Shown here piece by piece: positions 1-6,733 of a DNA stretch of 17,196 nt (position 1 is its first letter; each line of letters starts with the position of its first letter). Source of the DNA: Candidatus Methanovirga basalitermitum (GTDB lineage: Archaea; Methanobacteriota; Methanobacteria; Methanobacteriales; Methanobacteriaceae); the NCBI GenBank assembly GCA_031284445.1, contig JAISZW010000035.1:1-17196 (forward strand). The letters run 5' to 3'. The notes under the pieces were generated by a model. It did no database searches. It saw nothing but the letters and a program-made list of their open reading frames with translations, and was not told the DNA's origin. Position numbers and translations under genes: made by a program.

Positions 1-100
1 GAACAACATTTTTCGCAACACTCTCAATATGACGAATATGCTTGTTTAATTCTTTCATCGTCATGTGTTTTAGTACTTTAGGTTCAGATTTCTTTATCAT
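1..100 (-). CDS. 5' fragment of an unidentified leftward gene (cut by window edge)
   Basis: A reverse-strand frame opens with ATG at 100 and runs off the window after 33 codons. The visible N-terminus is basic and helical, with residues such as KKSEPKVLKHMTMKEL followed by several His and Arg. A TTTATATA-like box lies about 30 bp upstream and there is no Shine-Dalgarno sequence, so the message may be leaderless. The style resembles the N-terminal helical segment of small helix-turn-helix or IS630-type transposase proteins, but 33 residues cannot decide this. It is divergent from hdrC. Confidence 0.45.
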   Translation of the reverse strand, partial: MIKKSEPKVLKHMTMKELNKHIRHIESVAKNVV

Positions 101-337
101 GACAATTATTATAAATATACTAATATATAAACATTTGCAAAAAAATAAGTTATATACTATAATATAAAATATTTTGAAAAACATTCAAGAAAAAAAGTTG
201 ATCTATTGGCTATAACTTTTAACAAAAAAGATAATTTGTCTGAATTCAAAGAATTAAATTAAGTTTATTATATTATTACATATACGTGATAAATGTCTTC
301 TATAATTGTTTTAAGAGTAAAAAATAACCGTTGTCTA

Positions 338-398
338 ACCATGATTCGCATGGTACCTAAAAGGTTACACAAATTAAAATTTTAGTAAGCTTTATATA
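338..398 (+). promoter_or_regulatory. hdrCB promoter with upstream inverted repeat
   Basis: A TTTATATA box at 391-398 lies about 68 bp before the long hdrC start, consistent with an archaeal TATA promoter and a leader of roughly 45 nt. About 37 bp upstream of the box is the inverted repeat ACCATG-ATTCG-CATGGT (338-354), enclosed by a second pair AACC/GGTT. This placement suits a regulator site, but no regulator can be named. The rest of 101-337 is AT-rich and shows nothing else recognisable. Confidence 0.5.
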
Positions 399-465
399 CT
401 ACACATTAAAAACTAATTAATATGAAATTAAGGTTATACCATTAATTTCAAAGGTGTGATAAAAA

Positions 466-1431
466 ATGTCTTTAATTAAACGTCTAAAATCTCTCTTTGG
501 AGGAGACAATCAGGATGTAATTAAGAATGAATCTGTTAAGGAAGCACCTGTTAACAAAGATATTAATTCTAAAGACGAACGTTCTTCCACAGATAAAATT
601 ACAGAAGAAAAGACTGGTTCTTCTGTTACTCAAAATTCTACAACACCTAAGTCTAAAGAGTCTGTTAAAACAGGATCTAAAAAAGGAGCTGTTAAAAAAG
701 ATTTAGTTTCTAAGGCAGAACCTGTTAAAAAAAGTAATTCTAAATCTGTTGAGGTTGTAAATGAGGAACCATCTTCAGAAAAAGAGACAAAAGAAAACGA
801 TTCTAAAGATAAGGATAAAGTAGCTGTTGAAGAAAAAGATAAAGCAGAAGAAAAAGATAAAAAAGGAGATAATATGACTTTATTAGAAGAAAATTTAGTG
901 ATTAAACCAGAAAGTGTTAATAGAGAATTTACACAGTTGTTTGTTGATGCAGGTATTGATAGTGTAGAACATTGTTTCCAATGCGGTACATGTAGTGGAG
1001 GATGTCCTTCAGGAAGAAGAACTCCTTATAAAGTAAGACAAATTGTCAGGAAATGTTTAATGGGCTTAAAAGATGATGTAATATCTGATCCATCATTGTG
1101 GATGTGTACAACTTGCTACACATGTCAAGAAAGATGTCCAAGAAGTGTTAAAATAGTTGAAATCATCAAGTTAGCACGTAATGAAGCTGTTAAGGCTGGA
1201 TTCATGGCTCCTGCTCACAGAGCATCAGGATCATTTGTTATAAAAACTGGACATGTTGTACCAATTAACGATGCTACTAAAATATTAAGGAAAAAAGTTG
1301 GATTGTCTGAATTACCACCAACAACTCACTCCGATGCAGAAGCATTAGAAGACATAAGAGCTATTTGTAAAGCAACTGGATTTGATAAATTAATTGGTTA
1401 TAATATGGAAACCAATGAATTAATGGAATAA
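466..1431 (+). CDS. hdrC: Heterodisulfide reductase subunit C with long N-terminal extension
   Basis: HdrC is the iron-sulfur subunit that passes electrons from HdrA to the catalytic HdrB when CoM-S-S-CoB is reduced in the last step of methanogenesis. Two ferredoxin-type [4Fe-4S] motifs are visible: C170, C173, C176, C180 and C214, C217, C220, C224. The domain from residue 137 to the end (185 aa) matches the normal size of HdrC in this order. Residues 1-136 are an extra segment: a short amphipathic start (MSLIKRLKSLFGG) followed by a Lys/Glu/Ser/Asp-rich, probably disordered tail. The ATG at 466 has a good site, AGGTG at 452-456. A second ATG at 874 has an equally good site, so two products are possible. 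hdrB begins 19 nt downstream, forming the hdrCB operon. The product identity is secure; which start is used is not. Confidence 0.93.
   Translation: MSLIKRLKSLFGGDNQDVIKNESVKEAPVNKDINSKDERSSTDKITEEKTGSSVTQNSTTPKSKESVKTGSKKGAVKKDLVSKAEPVKKSNSKSVEVVNEEPSSEKETKENDSKDKDKVAVEEKDKAEEKDKKGDNMTLLEENLVIKPESVNREFTQLFVDAGIDSVEHCFQCGTCSGGCPSGRRTPYKVRQIVRKCLMGLKDDVISDPSLWMCTTCYTCQERCPRSVKIVEIIKLARNEAVKAGFMAPAHRASGSFVIKTGHVVPINDATKILRKKVGLSELPPTTHSDAEALEDIRAICKATGFDKLIGYNMETNELME
862..876 (+). promoter_or_regulatory. Internal ribosome binding site and canonical hdrC start
   Basis: AAAGGAGATAAT directly precedes ATG at 874-876 inside the long hdrC frame. GGAG with this spacing is a strong archaeal Shine-Dalgarno sequence. 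A protein from this ATG begins MTLLEEN and is 185 residues, the usual HdrC size. The same bases encode the Lys-Lys-Gly-Asp-Asn end of the extension in the long form, so one message could give a short and a long HdrC. Confidence 0.65.
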
Positions 1432-1450
1432 TTTTTAAGGAGATTTAAAA

Positions 1451-2356
1451 ATGGAAATTGCATACTTCTTAGGTTGTATTATGAACAATCGTTATCCTGG
1501 AATCGAAAAAGCAACAAGAATCTTATTTGATAAATTAGGTGTTACCCTTAATGATATGGAAGGAGCATCCTGTTGTCCTGCTCCTGGTGTTTTTGGTTCA
1601 TTTGATAAAAAAACATGGGTTTCAATAGCTGCTCGTAACTTAGCTATTGCTGAAGAGATGGCTTCTGATTTAATGACTGAATGTAATGGATGTTTTGGTT
1701 CATTATTTGAAGCTAATGAAGAATTACAGCATGATGCATCACTTAAAGATGAAGTAAATGAAGTTTTATCTGAAGTTGGTAAAGAATATAATGGTTCTAT
1801 TAATGTTAGACATTTTGCTGAGGTTTTATACAATTCAATTGGTATTGATAAGTTAGGAGAATTAGTGGAAAAGCAATTAAACTTAGATGTTGCTGTTCAC
1901 TATGGTTGCCACTTTTTAAAACCAACTGACGAAATTGGTATTGATAATGCTGAAAGACCACGAATTTTAGACGACCTTGTTGAGGCTACTGGTGCAAGAT
2001 CCGTTCCATATAAAGATAAAATGATGTGTTGTGGAGCTGGTGGCGGTTTAAGAGCAAGAGACAAAGATGTTGCTCTAAGTATTACCAAAGAAAAACTTGA
2101 CAATATGGTTGATGCTGATGTTGATGCTATAGTTGAAGTTTGTCCATTCTGCCACATGCAATTTGATGTAGGTCAAGTTGAGGTTAATCAAAAATATGGA
2201 ACTAACTATCAAATTCCTGTTTTCCACTTAGCTCAACTTTATGGTTTAGCTATGGGATTAAACAAAGAGGAGTTAACTTTGGATGCTCATCAGATAAGTT
2301 CTGATCCTGCTCTTACTAAATTAGTTGCAGAATTAGATGCTTATGCAACAGAATGA
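1451..2356 (+). CDS. hdrB: Heterodisulfide reductase subunit B
   Basis: HdrB is the catalytic subunit of the cytoplasmic heterodisulfide reductase and reduces CoM-S-S-CoB to the two thiols on noncubane [4Fe-4S] clusters. The 301-residue protein has both CCG (DUF224) repeats: C9, C41-C42, C78, C81 in the first and C153, C193-C194, C231, C234 in the second, so all cluster ligands are present. AAGGAGATTT at 1437-1446 is a strong ribosome binding site for ATG 1451. The gene follows hdrC by 19 nt and is clearly cotranscribed. As in other Methanobacteriales, hdrA is not in this operon. A T-rich terminator follows directly. I see nothing unusual in the protein. Confidence 0.96.
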   Translation: MEIAYFLGCIMNNRYPGIEKATRILFDKLGVTLNDMEGASCCPAPGVFGSFDKKTWVSIAARNLAIAEEMASDLMTECNGCFGSLFEANEELQHDASLKDEVNEVLSEVGKEYNGSINVRHFAEVLYNSIGIDKLGELVEKQLNLDVAVHYGCHFLKPTDEIGIDNAERPRILDDLVEATGARSVPYKDKMMCCGAGGGLRARDKDVALSITKEKLDNMVDADVDAIVEVCPFCHMQFDVGQVEVNQKYGTNYQIPVFHLAQLYGLAMGLNKEELTLDAHQISSDPALTKLVAELDAYATE

Positions 2357-2357
2357 G

Positions 2358-2392
2358 TACTTTTTCTTTTTTTTCACTTTTTTTATTTTTAA
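2358..2392 (+). terminator. T-rich terminator after hdrB
   Basis: Immediately after the hdrB stop the plus strand carries several runs of five to eight T separated by single C or A. Oligo-T tracts without a hairpin are the usual archaeal intrinsic terminator, and this one would close the hdrCB transcript. Confidence 0.6.
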
Positions 2393-2413
2393 TTATGAAT
2401 ATTGTTTTAGTGA

Positions 2414-2721
2414 GGCTGTTGCACAATTATTTTAACAAAGATTTGATTCTAATTTATTAATTTAAAAATTAAATATTTAAATTTATTCATGATCCTAATA
2501 AAGTAGTTTAAAATAGTTTAAATTAAAATAGAACATTCATACTCATTTAAAAATTTTTATTTATTTAAATTCTTTATTCATCGTGAAAATAATATAAATA
2601 GTTTTATATTTAATTTAACTTATTATAATGGTTTGTTTTTATTTATAAAGAGTTTTTAGCCTTTAAACACGAAAAATATTCATTTTAGTTAAAATTTGAA
2701 TATTTGGATTGTGCAACATCC
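2414..2721. mobile_element. 308-bp MITE-like element with terminal inverted repeats
   Basis: GGCTGTTGCACAAT (2414-2427) and ATTGTGCAACATCC (2708-2721) are inverted copies differing at one of 14 positions. The hexamer TTAGTG occurs just outside both ends (2407-2412 and 2724-2729), one and two bases off the repeat, suggesting a target duplication. The interior is extremely AT-rich and has no coherent reading frame. Ends of the type GGCTGTTGCA are common in DDE-transposase insertion sequences, so this looks like a non-autonomous or internally deleted derivative. No partner transposase can be assigned from this window. Confidence 0.6.
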
Positions 2722-2796
2722 ACTTAGTGTTTTGTAAATTTATTTTCTAATGTTCTCAATTTGTAAATAAAATAGTTTTGGAAAAACTGATATAAA

Positions 2797-3155
2797 ATGA
2801 ACTCAGTAGAGGTCCGCAACCTCCTTACTTTTAGTGAGGGGTTAGAACCGAAAAGTATTTTATTTACTAATTACATACATAATATTAATTACAATTTTAG
2901 ATGTTAAAACATTTATCTAAAAGATGTAGACAAGTTGTTTACTCGAAAAACAGCCAACTGGTTGTTTGGATGGAAGCAAAACCACTATAGGTCGGACTGG
3001 GAATGAATAAATCGTTTACTAACTTACATCTGTATTTCATCATCGATATGGCTTACGATGATGTTAAACCAGCTTAGTAAGTGGAGTAGATTAATGTCTA
3101 ACTCCCGTAAGAATCTCCTTGCTTTAGCTAGTAGAGTAGTCAAATACATCAATAA
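2797..3155 (+). mobile_element. Structured region resembling an IS200/IS605-type end (possible omega-RNA-like RNA)
   Basis: This stretch is less AT-rich than its surroundings and folds on paper into several hairpins. They are GAGGT/ACCTC then CTCCTTAC/GTGAGGGG with a TTTTA loop (about 2808-2845), AAACAGCC/GGTTGTTT (about 2948-2967), the perfect CATCATCG/CGATGATG (3038-3045 with 3056-3063) enclosed by TTTACTAA/TTAGTAAG, and GGAGTAGA/TCTAACTCC (about 3082-3104). The last part, CCCGTAAGAATCTCC, then GCTTTAGC and a GTAGTCAA end, resembles the right end of IS200/IS605 elements, where a TTTAG-loop hairpin precedes a GTCAA tail. In TnpB systems that region encodes the guide-RNA scaffold. No intact tnpB is present. 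It could be a decayed element, a non-autonomous element or a stand-alone RNA gene. RNase P and SRP RNA signatures were not found. Confidence 0.45.
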
Positions 3156-3217
3156 ATTCAAAAAAATAGATTAATGATTTGAAAATAATATTTAACATAC
3201 AGATTATTGGTGATTTT

Positions 3218-3484
3218 ATGTTTATAGCAATTTTAGAAGGAATATTTAGGTTTAAGGATTTGCCTCCTGAATATGGTCCGTATGTACAATTTAAAGCAGC
3301 TATTGAAAAAAGAGAAGTTAAGGATGATGATGAAATAGCTATTCTAAATGTAACTGGAACAGATAGCCATCATGTTCTATTTTTAGATTCGTATAAAGAT
3401 GGGAATGAAATTAAGGAAGAATTAAAGGAAGCTGATGCTAAAATTAACCACACGACATTGAAGATCTTGGAAGGTCATTTATGA
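3218..3484 (+). CDS. DUF749-like small conserved protein (MTH1880-like)
   Basis: This 88-residue acidic protein has no signal peptide or membrane segment. The sequence looks like the methanogen family DUF749, whose member next to hdrCB in Methanothermobacter (MTH1880) has a solved alpha/beta fold and was reported to bind calcium. That assignment is from memory of the family and its position, not from a search. The frame is open back to 3179, but I choose ATG 3218 because GGTGAT (3209-3214) lies at proper spacing and the upstream residues are not protein-like. Its TGA overlaps the ATG of the next gene (ATGA), so the two are translationally coupled. The function is unknown. Confidence 0.8.
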   Translation: MFIAILEGIFRFKDLPPEYGPYVQFKAAIEKREVKDDDEIAILNVTGTDSHHVLFLDSYKDGNEIKEELKEADAKINHTTLKILEGHL

Positions 3485-4005
3485 ATTTGCCCATTGAGCA
3501 AACATGGTTAATATTGGTTGATTTGCTTACTGCACTTAAAAAAAAAGGAGTTGTTATTTCCACAACTCTAAACAGGGATTTAGGTCTTGTTAAGTCATCA
3601 ATAAGTTTTTACTTAAGAGATCCAAGTCATCCTGATATGATCAAAGAATTTGATCGTGCCAACATTACAATTACTGAAATCCAAGATAATCTTTTAGAAT
3701 TAGCTTCAAGATTTGGTGATGATTTTTATAATCAATGGATTGATAAATTAAAAAGAGCTAACTTAGGTGAGGAACTCTACTCAAAACCAGCCCATAATTC
3801 AAGATTTCAAACTAATGCTCCACCTGGACTTTCAATAGCTAAAATACATCTTCAAAACCCAATATCTGAGGATAGAATTCAAGAAATAGCTGAACATGAG
3901 AATCTAATCTTAGAATTTGAGGATGATTCAACAATAGCTATTTATGGTGATGAACATAATGTTAAAATGGGTTTAAAAGAATTAGCATCATTCTTTAATG
4001 AATAA
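3481..4005 (+). CDS. DUF2096-like conserved archaeal protein
   Basis: This protein has 174 residues and no membrane segments. The first 60 residues are helical and read like a winged-helix fold (TTLNRDLGLVKSSISFYLRD). A long helical middle follows, then from about residue 120 a small alpha/beta domain (SIAKIHLQNPISEDRIQEIA and onward). It resembles the uncharacterised methanogen family DUF2096, which I recall next to the DUF749 gene. The start overlaps the upstream stop by four bases, so the pair forms one two-gene unit. The hdrCB neighbourhood hints at a role in energy metabolism or its control, but nothing in the sequence shows a reaction. Confidence 0.78.
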   Translation: MNLPIEQTWLILVDLLTALKKKGVVISTTLNRDLGLVKSSISFYLRDPSHPDMIKEFDRANITITEIQDNLLELASRFGDDFYNQWIDKLKRANLGEELYSKPAHNSRFQTNAPPGLSIAKIHLQNPISEDRIQEIAEHENLILEFEDDSTIAIYGDEHNVKMGLKELASFFNE

Positions 4006-4089
4006 ATCAAACTTTCGAGATTGATACAAAATGTTAACTAAACTTAAATTATTGTTAAATTAGATATTTTAATAGTTGTTGGTGACCTT

Positions 4090-4640
4090 TTAACTACTGA
4101 TGTTTTTGTGTATATGGACTGTTAATAGTTCTTTCTATCTTTTTTGAAACATTGGCTAAATTTAGACCTACTCTTTTCTTTGCTGTTGTTTTTTTATCTC
4201 TGTAGATGGATTCTCTTTAGCTTTTATCAAATATCTTTTCGCCATATCATACAATGATTCCCACAATTTCTTTTTTTCCTTTTTCAGGGAGTAAATATTG
4301 TTTTAAACAATATTCCTTTTAATTTACCAGCTAATAAGTTCATATTTATCTTATATTCATAATTCACAATTTTTTTATTTTTTGGTTACATCTTGTTTTA
4401 ATGGTATTATTAATGTATTATGTATGGAGTGTTTTTTGATATAGAAGTCCCTTGTATCTACGTATTATTCGCCTTTTTTCCCGAATAAGTTTTTTACAAT
4501 GGATTTTTATTCTTTAAGATATCATATTCTTTCTCTATTTGCCATCCCTCTCCGTGATAATTCCTTTAATTCATGTTGGGAGGGGGGGGGTGCTGCTACT
4601 AATTCTTGTGGAAATTATTATGTTATTAGAGTTTCTATAT
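4090..4640 (-). pseudogene. Decayed IS4-type transposase, C-terminal half
   Basis: No single frame is open, but reverse-strand fragments line up in order with an IS4-family transposase. From high to low coordinates these are YHGEGWQIEKEYDILKNK, then YSGKKANNT, then YKINMNLLAGKLKGILFKT, then KKLWESLYDMAKRYLIKA, ending in HKNISS and TAA at 4090. The first piece matches the family signature Y-x2-R-x3-E-x6-K with a W-x-IE-x2-YD-x-LK core, although the Arg region is garbled. At least four stops or frameshifts separate the pieces, so the gene is dead. Its tail resembles the remnant ending at 11685. An uninterrupted forward frame across 4499-4879 is a by-product of this sequence. A run of nine G at 4582-4590 interrupts it. 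Confidence 0.65.
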
Positions 4641-5037
4641 TTACCTGTTTTTCAGTTTCACATTCACGATTCTTAATAATTAGCTACCCCCACATTTGCT
4701 TTGCTTTTAATTCTTCATTTTTAATATTCCTTATCTTACTACTGTTTAATTTGATTTCAATAATACTCATAATAGGATCTTCTGTTTTATTTCTTTTTTT
4801 TTATAGATATTTTCAGTATTGGGAGTATAAATTTTACTATAGAGGATTTCTATTAACTTCATTTTGTAGATATCGCTAAAATTCAATATTTATTAAAACT
4901 CATTTATTTTAAATTTAAAGATTTTAAAAATCCTGAAAATTTTAAAATATTGGGTTTATAGAAATTCTCTATACTTTATCCAAAATAATATTTATATAAA
5001 AGCTCGTTATAGGCATAAGAGTACTGTTAAAAATATT
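4641..5037. other. Non-coding, T-rich debris with a TATA box
   Basis: No coherent protein reads in any frame. The reverse strand may extend the transposase remnant but is too damaged to align. Near the right end TTTATATAAA (4990-4999) forms a good TATA box for the small frame starting at 5038. Confidence 0.4.
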
Positions 5038-5181
5038 ATGATTGCTTTTTCAAGGTCGTATTATGTATGGTTATTTTCAATGTTTTCAAATGCTAATTTT
5101 TGTTCTTTAGTTGATAAATGGAAAGAGGGTAGAATCTATTATGAACTCATTTTAACATCAGATAGTACTGATATTCTATGA
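5038..5181 (+). pseudogene. Small frame, possible fragment of an archaeal regulator
   Basis: A 47-codon frame starts with ATG 5038, about 40 bp after a TTTATATAAA box, and has no clear ribosome binding site. The residues LVDKWKEGRIYYELILTSD are protein-like and remind me of the middle (FilR1/DUF1724) domain of archaeal helix-turn-helix regulators, where a helix is followed by a strand ending in LILT. The frame stays open some way upstream of the ATG, which suits a broken longer gene better than a complete small one. The family suggestion is weak. Confidence 0.22.
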
Positions 5182-5260
5182 TTTTTGGGTGTTTCTTTTT
5201 TTTATCAAATTAATTTTTCATATCCATAGGATTTGGTAGTGTACTTTTATCTTACTTAAG

Positions 5261-5347
5261 TTTTATATAGTAGTTATACCCATAGATATATACATGAAAA
5301 ATTGAGGTGTCTTATTTATGGGTAAAAAATTTAAAATAAAAGATTAA
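5261..5347 (+). pseudogene. Gene stub: promoter, RBS and nine codons running into ftsZ
   Basis: TTTTATATAG (5261-5270), GAGGTG (5305-5310) and ATG 5318 are correctly spaced for a complete archaeal expression signal, but the frame encodes only nine residues (MGKKFKIKD) before TAA at 5345-5347. It overlaps the end of convergent ftsZ by four bases. It may be what remains of a gene whose body was lost, or a very short expressed peptide. Confidence 0.3.
5316..5343 (-). terminator. Oligo-T terminator of ftsZ
   Basis: On the reverse strand, the bases after the ftsZ stop read as two short T runs followed by ATTTTAAATTTTTTAC. This is a plausible archaeal oligo-T terminator. Confidence 0.4.
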
Positions 5348-6489
5348 GAGAAGGTCCCGTCAAGGAACTCTTCTAATGGATCAAAATGTTCATCTGCAGT
5401 ATTAAGTTCAGTCACTTTTTCTCTTTCAGGTTTTCCACCAATAGAATGAATTTCATGAGATTTTACTCCAGATACAACTATTGTTGTTCTTATAGTATTT
5501 TGTAGAGACTCATCGATTTGAGTACCCCATATAATTTCAGCTTCTGGATCTAATCTATCAGCTATTGTCTGCACAATCTTTTCAGATTCATATAAGGTTA
5601 AATCAGAACTGCCTGAAACATTAATAAGAGCTCCTTTAGCATCAGAAATATCTAAGTCTAATAATGGACTGTTAAGTGCTTCATGAACAGATTCTAATGC
5701 TCTATCACCAGAATCAGATTCTCCCATACCTATCATTGCCATCCCAGATGCTTGCATGATACTTTTAATATCGGCGAAGTCTAATGCAACTAAACCTGGT
5801 TTGGTAATTAATTCTGTGATTCCTTTAACAGCTCTTCCTAAAATTTCATCAGAAACCATAAATGCCTTGTTTAAAGGTAAATTGGGTGCAACTTCTAATA
5901 GTTTATCGTTTGGAATAACAATAACTGTATCAGATGTGTCTTTAAGCTTTTTTAAGCCTTGTTCAGCATTCTCTCGCCTTTTAACACCTTCTGCTGAGAA
6001 AGGCATTGTGGCTATTGCCACAGTTAAAGCTCCTGTTTTTTTAGCTATTTTAGATATTATTGGAGTAGAACCAGTTCCAGTTCCTCCACCTAAACCACAT
6101 GTTACAAACACCATATCTGCATCTTCAAACTGGTCTTTTATTGCATCTTCACTTTCTTCTGCACATAATTCACCAACATCAGGTTTACCACCTGCACCAA
6201 GACCTCCACATGTCTTACGACCTATTAGTATCTTTTTTTCGGCTTGACTGTAGAATAAATCTTGTGCATCTGTATTTATAGTTATAGTTTCTGCTCCTTC
6301 AATACCAATTTCATTTAATCTTGAAACAGTATTATTTCCAGCTCCACCAGAACCAACAACAAATATTTTAGCTTTACTATTTTCAATAATGTCTATTAGT
6401 TCTTCGTCTATATCTGTAGATATTCTATTAGTCTGTTTTTTCTCAGACCTTTCTTCTGATTCTTTTATTACATCATTTATAAATTTCAA
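5344..6489 (-). CDS. ftsZ: Cell division GTPase FtsZ
   Basis: FtsZ polymerises into the mid-cell ring and hydrolyses GTP between subunits. The 381-residue protein has a charged N-terminal arm of about 38 residues, typical of archaeal FtsZ, then FVVGSGGAGNN (43-53), the tubulin signature GLGGGTGTGSTP (132-143), NDKLLEV (194-200) and the C-terminal domain, with a short acidic tail. The T7 catalytic loop reads G-L-V-A-L-D-F-A-D (232-240): both aspartates (D237, D240) are present, but the usual Asn of the NxDxxD motif is Ala235. Start 6489 fits the arm length although the ribosome binding site is weak. Promoter sequences (TTATAAC region) are shared with divergent atwA. I am sure of the family; the substitution is read directly from GCA. 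Confidence 0.95.
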   Translation of the reverse strand: MKFINDVIKESEERSEKKQTNRISTDIDEELIDIIENSKAKIFVVGSGGAGNNTVSRLNEIGIEGAETITINTDAQDLFYSQAEKKILIGRKTCGGLGAGGKPDVGELCAEESEDAIKDQFEDADMVFVTCGLGGGTGTGSTPIISKIAKKTGALTVAIATMPFSAEGVKRRENAEQGLKKLKDTSDTVIVIPNDKLLEVAPNLPLNKAFMVSDEILGRAVKGITELITKPGLVALDFADIKSIMQASGMAMIGMGESDSGDRALESVHEALNSPLLDLDISDAKGALINVSGSSDLTLYESEKIVQTIADRLDPEAEIIWGTQIDESLQNTIRTTIVVSGVKSHEIHSIGGKPEREKVTELNTADEHFDPLEEFLDGTFS

Positions 6490-6733
6490 TTACTAACCCC
6501 ACATTAATAATTATTATAACTAATATGTTATAATTCCTATTTAAATGTAATGATTTAATTTAAATATTAAATATAATTATTTAAAAATTAAAATATATAT
6601 CTATGGTTTATAATAAAGAACCAATGTAATAGTATTCATTGTTTTTTTTAAAGTTCATGTAAAATACTGATAAAAATCATTTAATATCAAATTTAAATAT
6701 GATTAATTGGTGGATAGTAATAAAGGTGAATAA
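6490..6733. promoter_or_regulatory. Divergent ftsZ / atwA promoter region
   Basis: The 244-bp spacer holds two back-to-back promoters. For atwA, an A/T-rich box around 6690-6703 precedes AGGTGA (6724-6729), which sits at ideal distance from ATG 6734. For ftsZ, a reverse-strand TTATAAC box lies around 6515-6535. Long A/T-only stretches fill the middle. No palindrome that I could link to a regulator was seen. Confidence 0.5.

Noticed and set aside
2797..3155. RNase P RNA or SRP RNA
   Set aside because: I did not find the conserved GAGGAAAGTCC and ACAGAA-type elements of RNase P nor the GGAAG/AGCAG loop of SRP domain IV, so an IS605-like or unknown RNA is more likely.
4499..4879. 126-codon forward frame with a hydrophobic C-terminal half
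   Set aside because: It lies antisense to the transposase remnant, has no ribosome binding site, includes the G9 run, and its hydrophobicity follows from T-rich DNA. I do not consider it a gene.
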